This document shows positions 7,633 through 14,175 of a stretch of 17,675 nucleotides of DNA, in pieces; the first letter of the stretch is position 1; each line of letters begins with the position of its first letter. Source of the stretch: an uncultured Actinomycetes bacterium (GTDB taxonomy: Bacteria; Actinomycetota; Actinomycetes; S36-B12; UBA5976); assembly GCA_903925705.1 (NCBI GenBank), contig CAIYGJ010000017.1:1-17675 (forward strand). The letters run 5' to 3'. The translations under genes were made by a program, and so were the position numbers. Below the pieces are notes generated by a model. That model made no database searches. It was not told where the DNA came from and was given only the letters and a program-made list of their open reading frames with translations.

Positions 7633-8739
7633 TTACTTAACCCATTGCGTTGAGACGGTAAATCTATCTACGACCTCACGGATTGGATTTACGCCAATTC
7701 CTGAACCAGTTGGCACATCAATGTGACCGTCAACCAAAACAAATGGCTCGGTCGTATCAGTTTCAAAGTATCGAGCTGAAGCAGATGTGTCGCCAGGCAA
7801 AGTGAAGTTGGGTAGCGCAGCCAAAGCTAAGTTCGCGGCTCGTCCGATCCCAGTTTCCAACATGCCGCCGCACCACACTGGAATTCCAGCGGCTTGGGCA
7901 ACGTCGTGAATCTTCACGGCTTCAATGTAGCCACCAACGCGTGCGGGTTTGATGTTTATGATCGACGTCGCACCGATTTCAATTGCATCCCGGGCAACGC
8001 CAGCAGAAACGATAGATTCATCCAGACAAACGGGAGTTTGAATGTATTCAGCCAATCGGGCGTGACCCAGAATGTCTTCTTCTTCAATTGGTTGTTCAAT
8101 CAATAAAAGATTGAATTCATCCAGGCGCTTCAATAGATCAAAATCATCGCGAGTGTATGCAGTATTTGCATCAACCTGTAATAACAGATCCTCGCCAAAA
8201 GTTTCCCGGACTAACTTCACCGGTTCGTAATCCCAACCCGGTTCGATCTTGAGCTTGATTCGTAAATATCCATCGGCGAGATAGCCTTCAACAGTTTTCA
8301 TAAGTTCAGGCAAAGTGTCCATGATTCCAACGGATACCCCTGCTGGGACTTTTGTTTTTGTGGCGCCTAGGTAAGTCGCAAACGATATTCCACTAGCACG
8401 CAACTGCGCATCTAGAACAGCAGTTTCTAATGCAGCCTTGGCCATGCGGTGACCTTTTGCCCAATGCAAAGCCGGCGCGATAGCTTCCGCAGTCAGTTCA
8501 TTACCAAGTTTCATTGCTTCTGGAATGAAGAAATCGCGCAATACGCCAGCAGCTGCCGTGTGGTACTCACTTGAGTAATCGGGAAGTGCATTGGCTGCAC
8601 ATTCCGCCCAGCCTTCTCCAACATCAGTAATCGCATGCACCCAAACAACTTCGTGAACGCTGACTGAACCTTCCGAAGTACGGAAGGCAGATTTCAATGG
8701 AACATCAAGGCGGATAAGTTCGACAGCTTCAAGTTTCAT
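7633..8739 (-). CDS. menC: o-Succinylbenzoate synthase / N-succinylamino acid racemase (enolase superfamily)
   Basis: This 368-residue enzyme has a complete muconate-lactonizing-type active site. Lys162 and Lys164 lie in KLKIEPG, Asp190 in VDANTAY, Glu215 in IEQP, Asp240 in LDES and Lys264 in NIKPARVGG. The two lysines flank the barrel and the acidic residues bind Mg2+. Family members make o-succinylbenzoate for menaquinone, racemise N-succinylamino acids, or do both. Arg267, three residues after the second catalytic lysine, is at the spacing of a second-shell arginine linked to racemase activity in this subfamily. The gene follows the GNAT gene by 9 bases with AGAGGA as its ribosome-binding site, so both are co-transcribed. 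No other menaquinone gene is nearby. That favours the racemase role, but the menaquinone role remains possible, so the symbol is provisional. Confidence 0.8.
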   Translation of the reverse strand: MKLEAVELIRLDVPLKSAFRTSEGSVSVHEVVWVHAITDVGEGWAECAANALPDYSSEYHTAAAGVLRDFFIPEAMKLGNELTAEAIAPALHWAKGHRMAKAALETAVLDAQLRASGISFATYLGATKTKVPAGVSVGIMDTLPELMKTVEGYLADGYLRIKLKIEPGWDYEPVKLVRETFGEDLLLQVDANTAYTRDDFDLLKRLDEFNLLLIEQPIEEEDILGHARLAEYIQTPVCLDESIVSAGVARDAIEIGATSIINIKPARVGGYIEAVKIHDVAQAAGIPVWCGGMLETGIGRAANLALAALPNFTLPGDTSASARYFETDTTEPFVLVDGHIDVPTGSGIGVNPIREVVDRFTVSTQWVK

Positions 8740-8748
8740 TTCATTCCT

Positions 8749-9435
8749 CTACTTTGGTGGTTCCACTAGTAAGTGCGTTCGATCCTTCATGCTCCCAATT
8801 GTCCAGCCTTTAGCCAGTAGTGGTTCCAAAGCGTCTCGAGTTTTGGTGCGCCACAACTTGGCCGCTGATAAGTCGGTTCTGCGAAGTGCCTCAATGTCTT
8901 CTGGAAGCTCAACTGCAATTGCTTCGGAGGAGGGGGCTGACTTTGCAGGACGTCCACTTAGATCCCAATAGACGAATAACCGATCAGAATCATCGCCAGC
9001 ATTTATCTCGTCTGTCATTGTTCCGTAGAAGTTCGGTAGGTACTCAACGGCAGTTGCGCCAAGTTTGTCGAAGTTAAACACACAGTTGCGACGAACCAGG
9101 GGATCAAATGACCAAGTTATTCCCGTCAAACCTTGTTGCTTTGCCCATTCAAATTGATGCTGCTTGAGTGCGTAACCTGCACCAGGTTGGAATGATCCCG
9201 TCACATGTGAGTGAAGTATGTCTTTGTCATTAAAGACGCCACGAAAGCCAAATGATGCGGCCACCATTTCGTCGCCGTCGTATGCTGCGCTGCAATATGC
9301 TCCGACGTGAAGTACTGCGATGCCCAAATCAAATGGAACAACTTCAGGGCCGCCGGCCCAAACTTTACATAGGAAGGCGCTGACAGCTTCCATCTCATCG
9401 ATGCTGGAGACTTGGCTGATGCGAAGCGCGGACAT
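8749..9435 (-). CDS. GNAT-family N-acyltransferase paired with the racemase gene
   Basis: The 228-residue protein reads like the predicted acetyltransferases of the COG3375 type. It has an N-terminal strand-helix unit (residues 1-30), a beta segment (AAYDGDEMVAASFGFRG) and then HSHVTG followed by PGAGYALKQHQFEWAKQQG, the place of the acyl-CoA pyrophosphate loop. TGITWSFDPLVRRNCVFNFDKLGA and YLPNFYG are conserved in this group. In Geobacillus a related acyltransferase succinylates D-amino acids for N-succinylamino acid racemase, and this gene directly precedes one. The ATG at 9435 has no good ribosome-binding site. CACAAT lies 7-12 bases upstream, so the message may be leaderless. The acceptor is inferred from context only and the family call is from pattern memory. 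Confidence 0.72.
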   Translation of the reverse strand: MSALRISQVSSIDEMEAVSAFLCKVWAGGPEVVPFDLGIAVLHVGAYCSAAYDGDEMVAASFGFRGVFNDKDILHSHVTGSFQPGAGYALKQHQFEWAKQQGLTGITWSFDPLVRRNCVFNFDKLGATAVEYLPNFYGTMTDEINAGDDSDRLFVYWDLSGRPAKSAPSSEAIAVELPEDIEALRRTDLSAAKLWRTKTRDALEPLLAKGWTIGSMKDRTHLLVEPPK

Positions 9436-9545
9436 GACTCTATTGTGCCCGAGTCCTTAAAAGGCCTTAAATCAGGGGATTTACAAAACTTTGAGGAAAA
9501 TTCCTGGGTCTGGTGGTATTTGAGTGACCAGTGGGGTTATTCTCT

Positions 9546-9597
9546 TCCTAAGCGCTCCTAGGAGTCCTACAACATGTCGGGGAAGGCAATTTGTAGG
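9546..9597 (+). promoter_or_regulatory. Repeat-rich control region before the DUF3145 gene
   Basis: The region holds three TCCTA repeats starting at 9546, 9556 and 9565, one helical turn apart. It also has a perfect 10-bp palindrome, CTCCTAGGAG (9555-9564), and a CCTACAA (9566-9572)/TTGTAGG (9591-9597) inverted pair. The last pair has the same half-sites as the palindrome before fabD. It ends 18 bases before the DUF3145 start codon. Confidence 0.4.
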
Positions 9598-9615
9598 CAA
9601 GCTAGGAGGCAAGAA

Positions 9616-10122
9616 ATGGCGTACTCGTCAGCAACTCGTGGTGTTGTGTTCATACATAGCACGCCACGTGCTTTAACTGCTCACATTGAGTGGGCACTTG
9701 GTGGCCTATTAGGCACACCAGTAAACCTTGACTGGGTTGAACAGCCCGTTGCTCCTGGAACTGTGCGCAGTGAAATGTCCTGGATTGGCGCAGCAGATTT
9801 GTCGGCAAAGATTGCCTCGGCACTTCGCGGATTTCCAAACCTACGATTCGAAGTTACCGAAGAACCAAGTGCTGGCTTTGATGGTCAACGATATGTATCC
9901 ACACCATCACTTGGAATTTGGCGAAGCCCAATGGGTGTATTTGGTGAAAGCTTTATCTCTGATGACAAACTTCGCGTCGCAATTGCAAATGCGACCGCAG
10001 CTGGCAATTCACTAGTTGAGGCCGTAGACGAAATCATGGGCGGACCATGGGACCGCGAACTTGAACCCTTTAGATACGCCGGCGACGGCGTGCCAGTTAG
10101 GTGGCTACATCAAGTTAGTTAA
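9616..10122 (+). CDS. DUF3145 family protein
   Basis: The 168-residue protein matches DUF3145, a family of unknown function confined to Actinobacteria. TRGVVFIHSTPRALTAHIEWALGGLLG near the N-terminus and RFEVTEEPSAG, ALRGFPNLRFEV and GPWDRELEPFRYAGDGVPVRWLHQV later are the conserved family segments. I chose the ATG at 9616, which has AGGAGG six bases before it. The upstream ATG at 9574 is in frame but lacks such a site and would add 14 basic residues. No signal peptide or membrane segment is seen, so it is probably cytosolic. It faces the fatty-acid operon and shares its last bases with accD (stop codons overlap at 10119-10122). In Streptomyces a DUF3145 gene lies next to fabF, so a role tied to fatty-acid synthesis is plausible but unproven. 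Confidence 0.88.
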   Translation: MAYSSATRGVVFIHSTPRALTAHIEWALGGLLGTPVNLDWVEQPVAPGTVRSEMSWIGAADLSAKIASALRGFPNLRFEVTEEPSAGFDGQRYVSTPSLGIWRSPMGVFGESFISDDKLRVAIANATAAGNSLVEAVDEIMGGPWDRELEPFRYAGDGVPVRWLHQVS

Positions 10123-11528
10123 AGCGGAATGTTTCCGTGATTACCGCGCGGGAAAGAACCATCTGGGTTAGCTGCAGCTTTTAAGGCAGTAGCAATTGCA
10201 GTTCTTGTTTTTGTTGGTGCCACAATTTCATCGACCGCGCCAAGTTCAATGCACTTTGGTAAGCCACCGGCAGTAATCTTGTGTTCTTCTGCAAGCTCAG
10301 CTTCAACTGCATCCTTTTGTTCTGGCGGAACTTCAGCAAGGCGCCTGCGGTGCAAAATACGAATTGCAGCAAGTGGACCCATAACTGCAACTTCTGCGCC
10401 TTCCCAAGCCATAACTCGAGTAGCGCCTAATGCCTTGGAGTTCATTGCGATATATGCGCCGCCGTAAGACTTACGAGTTACGCAAGTAATTCGTGGCACT
10501 ACACATTCGGCAAAGGCATGAAGTAACTTTGCGCCACGACGAACTACGCCATCCCATTCTTGGCCAACACCAGGTAAGTAACCAGGCACGTCGACCATGA
10601 CGATCATTGGAATCCCAAGGGCATCGCACATGCGCACGAAACGCGCGCTCTTCTCTGCAGAAGTCGCATCTAAACAGCCACCTAAGCGAAGTGGATTATT
10701 TGCGATAACGCCAACGGTGCGCCCGCCAAAGCGACCAAGAGTTGTAATGATGTTTGGTGCCCAACGTGGATGAAGTTCTACGCCAGTTCCAGCATCGATC
10801 ACCGAATCAACAATTGGATGAGCATCGTAGGCGCGGTTGTTTTGCTCTGGCAAAAGTGCGCCCATGTCTACGTCTGTGATTTTTGAAGTATCAAGCAAGC
10901 CTTGATTACCGAGTAAGTCAGTGATGTTTCGAGTGTCAGCAATTGCGCGTTCTTCAGTTTCGCTAACTACATGAACCACACCGCTACGTCGGCCGTGAGG
11001 TTCTGGTCCACCTAGGCGAAGCATGTCTACGTCTTCACCTGTTACGGAACGAACAACATCAGGGCCAGTAACGAAGATTCGACCTTCAGGGCCAAGGATC
11101 ACGATGTCAGTTAGTGCAGGTCCGTATGCACCGCCACCAGCAGCTGGGCCAAGCACGACAGAGACTTGGGGGATCTTGCCAGACGCTTGGGTCATTACTC
11201 GGAAGATGTCACCGAATGGCTTAAGTGCACCAATACCTTCTTGCAGGCGAGCACCCCCGGAGTGCCACACACCAACGATTGGGCACTGTTCCTTCATTGC
11301 AATTGCGTATGCGTCAACGATTACCGCACCTTCGGCAGCGCCTAGTGCGCCACCTTGAAACGATGGATCATTGGCAAACGCAACGACAGTTCGGCCGTTA
11401 ATTTTTCCAGTCGCCGAAACTGCACCGATGCCGTCAACTTGGCTTGCTACGTATTGCAGAGTTCCTTCATCGAAAAGAGCTGTTAGGCGAGCATTCGCCA
11501 TTAACTTCTTGTCTACGACAGCGGTCAT
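10119..11528 (-). CDS. accD: Acyl-CoA carboxylase beta subunit (AccD6/PccB type)
   Basis: The 469-residue protein is the carboxyltransferase subunit that moves CO2 from a biotin carrier to acetyl- or propionyl-CoA, giving malonyl- or methylmalonyl-CoA. It has two crotonase-like halves. The oxyanion-hole glycines are in GPAAGGGAYG (128-137) for the first half and SYGGAY (354-359) for the second. There is no zinc finger, unlike E. coli AccD. The residue after GGAY is Ile360. In Streptomyces enzymes Asp at this place (PccB) disfavours acetyl-CoA and Ile (AccB) permits it, so acetyl-CoA is a likely substrate. The gene overlaps fabF by ATGA, which suggests translational coupling. Mycobacterial accD6 occupies the same position at the end of a fatty-acid cluster. 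The biotin carboxylase subunit is not in this window. Confidence 0.93.
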   Translation of the reverse strand: MTAVVDKKLMANARLTALFDEGTLQYVASQVDGIGAVSATGKINGRTVVAFANDPSFQGGALGAAEGAVIVDAYAIAMKEQCPIVGVWHSGGARLQEGIGALKPFGDIFRVMTQASGKIPQVSVVLGPAAGGGAYGPALTDIVILGPEGRIFVTGPDVVRSVTGEDVDMLRLGGPEPHGRRSGVVHVVSETEERAIADTRNITDLLGNQGLLDTSKITDVDMGALLPEQNNRAYDAHPIVDSVIDAGTGVELHPRWAPNIITTLGRFGGRTVGVIANNPLRLGGCLDATSAEKSARFVRMCDALGIPMIVMVDVPGYLPGVGQEWDGVVRRGAKLLHAFAECVVPRITCVTRKSYGGAYIAMNSKALGATRVMAWEGAEVAVMGPLAAIRILHRRRLAEVPPEQKDAVEAELAEEHKITAGGLPKCIELGAVDEIVAPTKTRTAIATALKAAANPDGSFPRGNHGNIPL

Positions 11529-12760
11529 GAGTGGTTCCGGAAAGCCAGAACAATATCATGGCCACCAAAGCCAAATGAATTACTCAATGCAGCGATGTCA
11601 CCACTTGGAAGCTCGCGAGGTTGGTTCATTACAACATCAACGTCAACGCCATCAGCCAAGTTAACCAAGTTGCCAACTGGAGGCACGATGCGATTTTTGA
11701 TTGCCAAGATCGATGCAATCGCAGCAAGTGAGCCGGCGCCACCAAGCAAGTGTCCAGCAACGCCCTTTACGGCAGTAACTGGTGCGTGATCGGTATCCGA
11801 GCCTAGAACTTTACGGATCGCTTTTGCTTCGGCAACGTCACCGGCAGGTGTACTAGTTGCATGTGCGTTCACATGGAAAATGTCCTTGGTTGAAAGATCC
11901 GCATCAGCAAGCGCGCGGTTCATAGCAAGAATTACGCCACGACCTTCTGGTTCTGGCTGGGCGATGTGGTGTGCATCAGCTGCAATACCTTGACCGCCGT
12001 ACGTTGCATAAATCTTTGCACCACGTGCTTTAGCAAACTCTTCGGATTCCAATACGATAATTGCTGCGCCTTCACCCATAACAAAGCCATCTCGATCGCG
12101 ATCGAATGGACGAGAGGCACCTGCGGCATTTTCATGCAAAGTAGATAGCGCGCGCATTGCTGCGAAGGCAGCAATAGTCAGCGGATGGATACAGCCTTCA
12201 GTTCCACCACAAACAACAACATCAGCGCGACCAGTGCGAATCATCTCGGCGCCGTAGCCGATTGCTTCTGCGCCTGATGCACATGCGGAAACTGGAGCAT
12301 GAACGCCTGACATAGCGCCTAGTTCAAGACCAATTACTGCAGCTGGACCATTTGGCATCAACATTGGAACCGTCATCGGAGAAACACGGGAGGCACCGCG
12401 CTCTTTGAGGATGTCGTACTGCTCCATCAAGGAAATTGCGCCACCAACACCAGAGCCAACTGCAACGCCCAATCGAGCTTGGTCAACTTCTGGCGCACCA
12501 GCGTCAGCCCAAGCTTCGCGAGCAGCAATCAAAGCAAGCTGCTGAGAGCGATCCATGCGACGAACCTCATGAGGCTCCAAAACACTTTCTGGATCAACTT
12601 TTGCAGTCGCTGCGATGCGAACTGGAAGTTCTGCAAAGCGTGGATCTTCTAGTAGATGTATTCCGGAACGCGCTGCCAACAGCGAATCCCATGTTGAGGC
12701 AACGTCTCCACCCAGTGGGGTAGTGGCGCCTAGCCCTGTAACGACAACCGTACGGCTCAT
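11525..12760 (-). CDS. fabF: Beta-ketoacyl-ACP synthase II
   Basis: The 411-residue condensing enzyme extends acyl-ACP by two carbons from malonyl-ACP in the cytosol. The active-site nucleophile Cys160 is in VSACASG. The two histidines are His300 in HVNAHATSTP and His337 in KGVAGHLLGGAG, and Lys332 completes the set. The C-terminal FGFGGHD replaces the common FGFGGTN, as in other actinobacterial FabF proteins. The length fits the family. The start at 12760 is preceded by AAAGG, about ten bases upstream. It sits 108 bases after acpP and overlaps accD by 4 bases. Expression is probably driven from the fabD promoter and perhaps reduced by the hairpin in the acpP-fabF gap. Confidence 0.95.
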   Translation of the reverse strand: MSRTVVVTGLGATTPLGGDVASTWDSLLAARSGIHLLEDPRFAELPVRIAATAKVDPESVLEPHEVRRMDRSQQLALIAAREAWADAGAPEVDQARLGVAVGSGVGGAISLMEQYDILKERGASRVSPMTVPMLMPNGPAAVIGLELGAMSGVHAPVSACASGAEAIGYGAEMIRTGRADVVVCGGTEGCIHPLTIAAFAAMRALSTLHENAAGASRPFDRDRDGFVMGEGAAIIVLESEEFAKARGAKIYATYGGQGIAADAHHIAQPEPEGRGVILAMNRALADADLSTKDIFHVNAHATSTPAGDVAEAKAIRKVLGSDTDHAPVTAVKGVAGHLLGGAGSLAAIASILAIKNRIVPPVGNLVNLADGVDVDVVMNQPRELPSGDIAALSNSFGFGGHDIVLAFRNHS

Positions 12761-12827
12761 TGTTGTCGACCTTTCGATTTGAGTTTGTATTTGAGAATGT
12801 TTTAGTGAGGTGGTTCAAGTTTTTATG

Positions 12828-12855
12828 TGGCGGGCAACAGGAGAGTCACCCGCCA
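12828..12855 (-). other. Hairpin between acpP and fabF
   Basis: TGGCGGG (12828-12834) and CCCGCCA (12849-12855) form a perfect 7-bp stem with a 14-base loop, 13 bases after the acpP stop. No T run follows on the minus strand, so it is not a typical terminator. It may stabilise the upstream acpP message or partly attenuate transcription into fabF. Confidence 0.5.
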
Positions 12856-12868
12856 ACATCAAAACTAG

Positions 12869-13108
12869 TTATGCCTTATTAGCAGCGATGTAATTCACTG
12901 CATCAGCAACGGTATTTAGGTTCTTAACTTCGGTGTCTGGGATTGTTACGCCGAACTTGTCTTCGCAAGCCATTACAACTTCAACCATTGACAATGAGTC
13001 AACGTCTAGGTCATCAACAAATGACTTTTCCATCTGGACTGATTCAGCTGGAATTCCTGCTACTTCGTTTACGATTTCGGCCAATCCAGCGAGGATGTCC
13101 TGGGACAT
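12869..13108 (-). CDS. acpP: Acyl carrier protein
   Basis: This 79-residue acidic protein carries the growing acyl chain on a 4'-phosphopantetheine arm. The attachment site is Ser38 in DDLDVDSLSMVEVV, the D-S-L signature. Four-helix organisation and length fit bacterial ACPs. A strong ribosome-binding site, AAAGGAG, lies six bases before the ATG at 13108, stronger than those of its neighbours, which fits the need for much ACP. Its partners here are FabD (malonyl loading), FabH and FabF. It is separated from fabH by 71 bases containing an inverted repeat, and from fabF by 108 bases containing a hairpin, while the other genes of the operon overlap or nearly touch. Confidence 0.97.
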   Translation of the reverse strand: MSQDILAGLAEIVNEVAGIPAESVQMEKSFVDDLDVDSLSMVEVVMACEDKFGVTIPDTEVKNLNTVADAVNYIAANKA

Positions 13109-13153
13109 GGTTATCTCCTTTAGTAATTACTTACCGCGGTGTGCGGGTCTTAC

Positions 13154-13177
13154 TTCGAAAATCTTTCGACTTTCGAA
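13154..13177 (-). repeat. Inverted repeat in the fabH-acpP gap
   Basis: TTCGAAA (13154-13160) and TTTCGAA (13171-13177) form a 7-bp inverted repeat, with a further TTTCGA in the loop. It begins just after the fabH stop. It is AT-rich and has no T run after it. It could be an mRNA processing or stabilising site, or a binding site for an internal acpP promoter. Confidence 0.35.
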
Positions 13178-13179
13178 AC

Positions 13180-14175
13180 TTATGGGACAAGCGCTACTTG
13201 CGCAGCGTGGACCAGGCCGGCGCCAAAGCCAACCATCAAAACTAAGTCGCCACTCTTGACCTCGCTATTTTCACGAAGCCGATCAAGGGCTAATGGAACT
13301 GAAGCAGCAGATGTGTTACCTGAGTACGCGATGTCGCGCGCAACAACAACATGATCTGGAAGTTCTAGTTGTTTAACTAACGCATCGGTAATTCGGTTGT
13401 TGGCCTGGTGGGGGACAAATGCAGCAAGATCGTTCACCGTTACGCCGGCAGCAGCCATAGCCTGGGCACATACATCACCCATTTGACCAACGGCCCATCG
13501 AAAAACTTGCTGGCCCTGCATGGTTAACACTGATGGGGTTCCAGAACGTTCGGCCGTAAAGATATCTGGATCCATGATGATTGCATCGCGCTGGGTGCCA
13601 TCAGCGCCCCAGATAGTTGGGCCAATACCTTGAACGGATGTTGGGCCAACGACAACTGCGCCAGCCCCATCAGCAAATAAGAAAGCAGTGCCACGATCGT
13701 CGAAGTTTACAATCTCGGAAAGTTTTTCAGCGCCGATTAAAAGAATGTACTTGGCAGAGCCAGATCGAATCATGCCATCAGCAATACCAAGGCCATAACA
13801 AAAACCAGCGCAGGCAGCTGAGGTATCTGTAGCGGCGGCATTAACAGCGCCAATTGCAGCAGCAACTTCAACTGCAGCGGATGGTGTTTGGTAACGATGC
13901 GTAACAGTTGCAACCATCACAAGATCTAATTGCTCTGCGGTAATGCCAGCATCGGTAATTGCTTTTTGGGCAGCAGCAGTTGCCATTGTCACTACGGTTT
14001 CATCAGGACCAGCATGACGACGTTCGATAATTCCAGAGCGTTCTTGGATCCATTCATCATTGGAATCAATCCGCTGACAGATTTCGTCGTTTGTGACAAT
14101 GCGTTCAGGTCGAAACGTGCCCAGACCAAGAATTCCAGCATGCGCAATCGGGGCTGGAGTATTTAACGTGATCAT
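13180..14175 (-). CDS. fabH: Beta-ketoacyl-ACP synthase III
   Basis: The 331-residue enzyme starts fatty-acid synthesis by condensing an acyl-CoA primer with malonyl-ACP. The catalytic triad is complete: Cys122 in TSAACAGF, His256 in VPHQANNR and Asn287 in SGNTSAAS. The N-terminal GILGLGTFRPERIVTNDEI and R-S-G-I (47-50) fit the family. The ATG at 14175 overlaps the fabD stop as ATGA, which fixes the start. An open frame extends 24 codons further but lies inside fabD and has no family resemblance. Which primer it prefers (acetyl-CoA or branched acyl-CoA) cannot be judged from the sequence. Translation is probably coupled to fabD. Confidence 0.95.
   Translation of the reverse strand: MITLNTPAPIAHAGILGLGTFRPERIVTNDEICQRIDSNDEWIQERSGIIERRHAGPDETVVTMATAAAQKAITDAGITAEQLDLVMVATVTHRYQTPSAAVEVAAAIGAVNAAATDTSAACAGFCYGLGIADGMIRSGSAKYILLIGAEKLSEIVNFDDRGTAFLFADGAGAVVVGPTSVQGIGPTIWGADGTQRDAIIMDPDIFTAERSGTPSVLTMQGQQVFRWAVGQMGDVCAQAMAAAGVTVNDLAAFVPHQANNRITDALVKQLELPDHVVVARDIAYSGNTSAASVPLALDRLRENSEVKSGDLVLMVGFGAGLVHAAQVALVP

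Noticed and set aside
7626..7639. A 14-bp palindrome TAAGTAATTACTTA, with a 10-bp core repeated before acpP at 13122-13131.
   Set aside because: At 7626 it is formed by two abutting TAA stop codons and flanking Lys/Val codons. The match before acpP is short and AT-rich, so chance is the simpler explanation.
9456..9470. AAGGCCTT-centred palindrome between the GNAT and DUF3145 genes.
   Set aside because: The symmetric core is short and imperfect beyond 8 bp, and it has no clear position relative to a promoter.
11023..11358. A 111-codon plus-strand open frame with a Pro/Ser-rich product.
   Set aside because: It is antisense to the well-conserved core of accD and shows no family resemblance.
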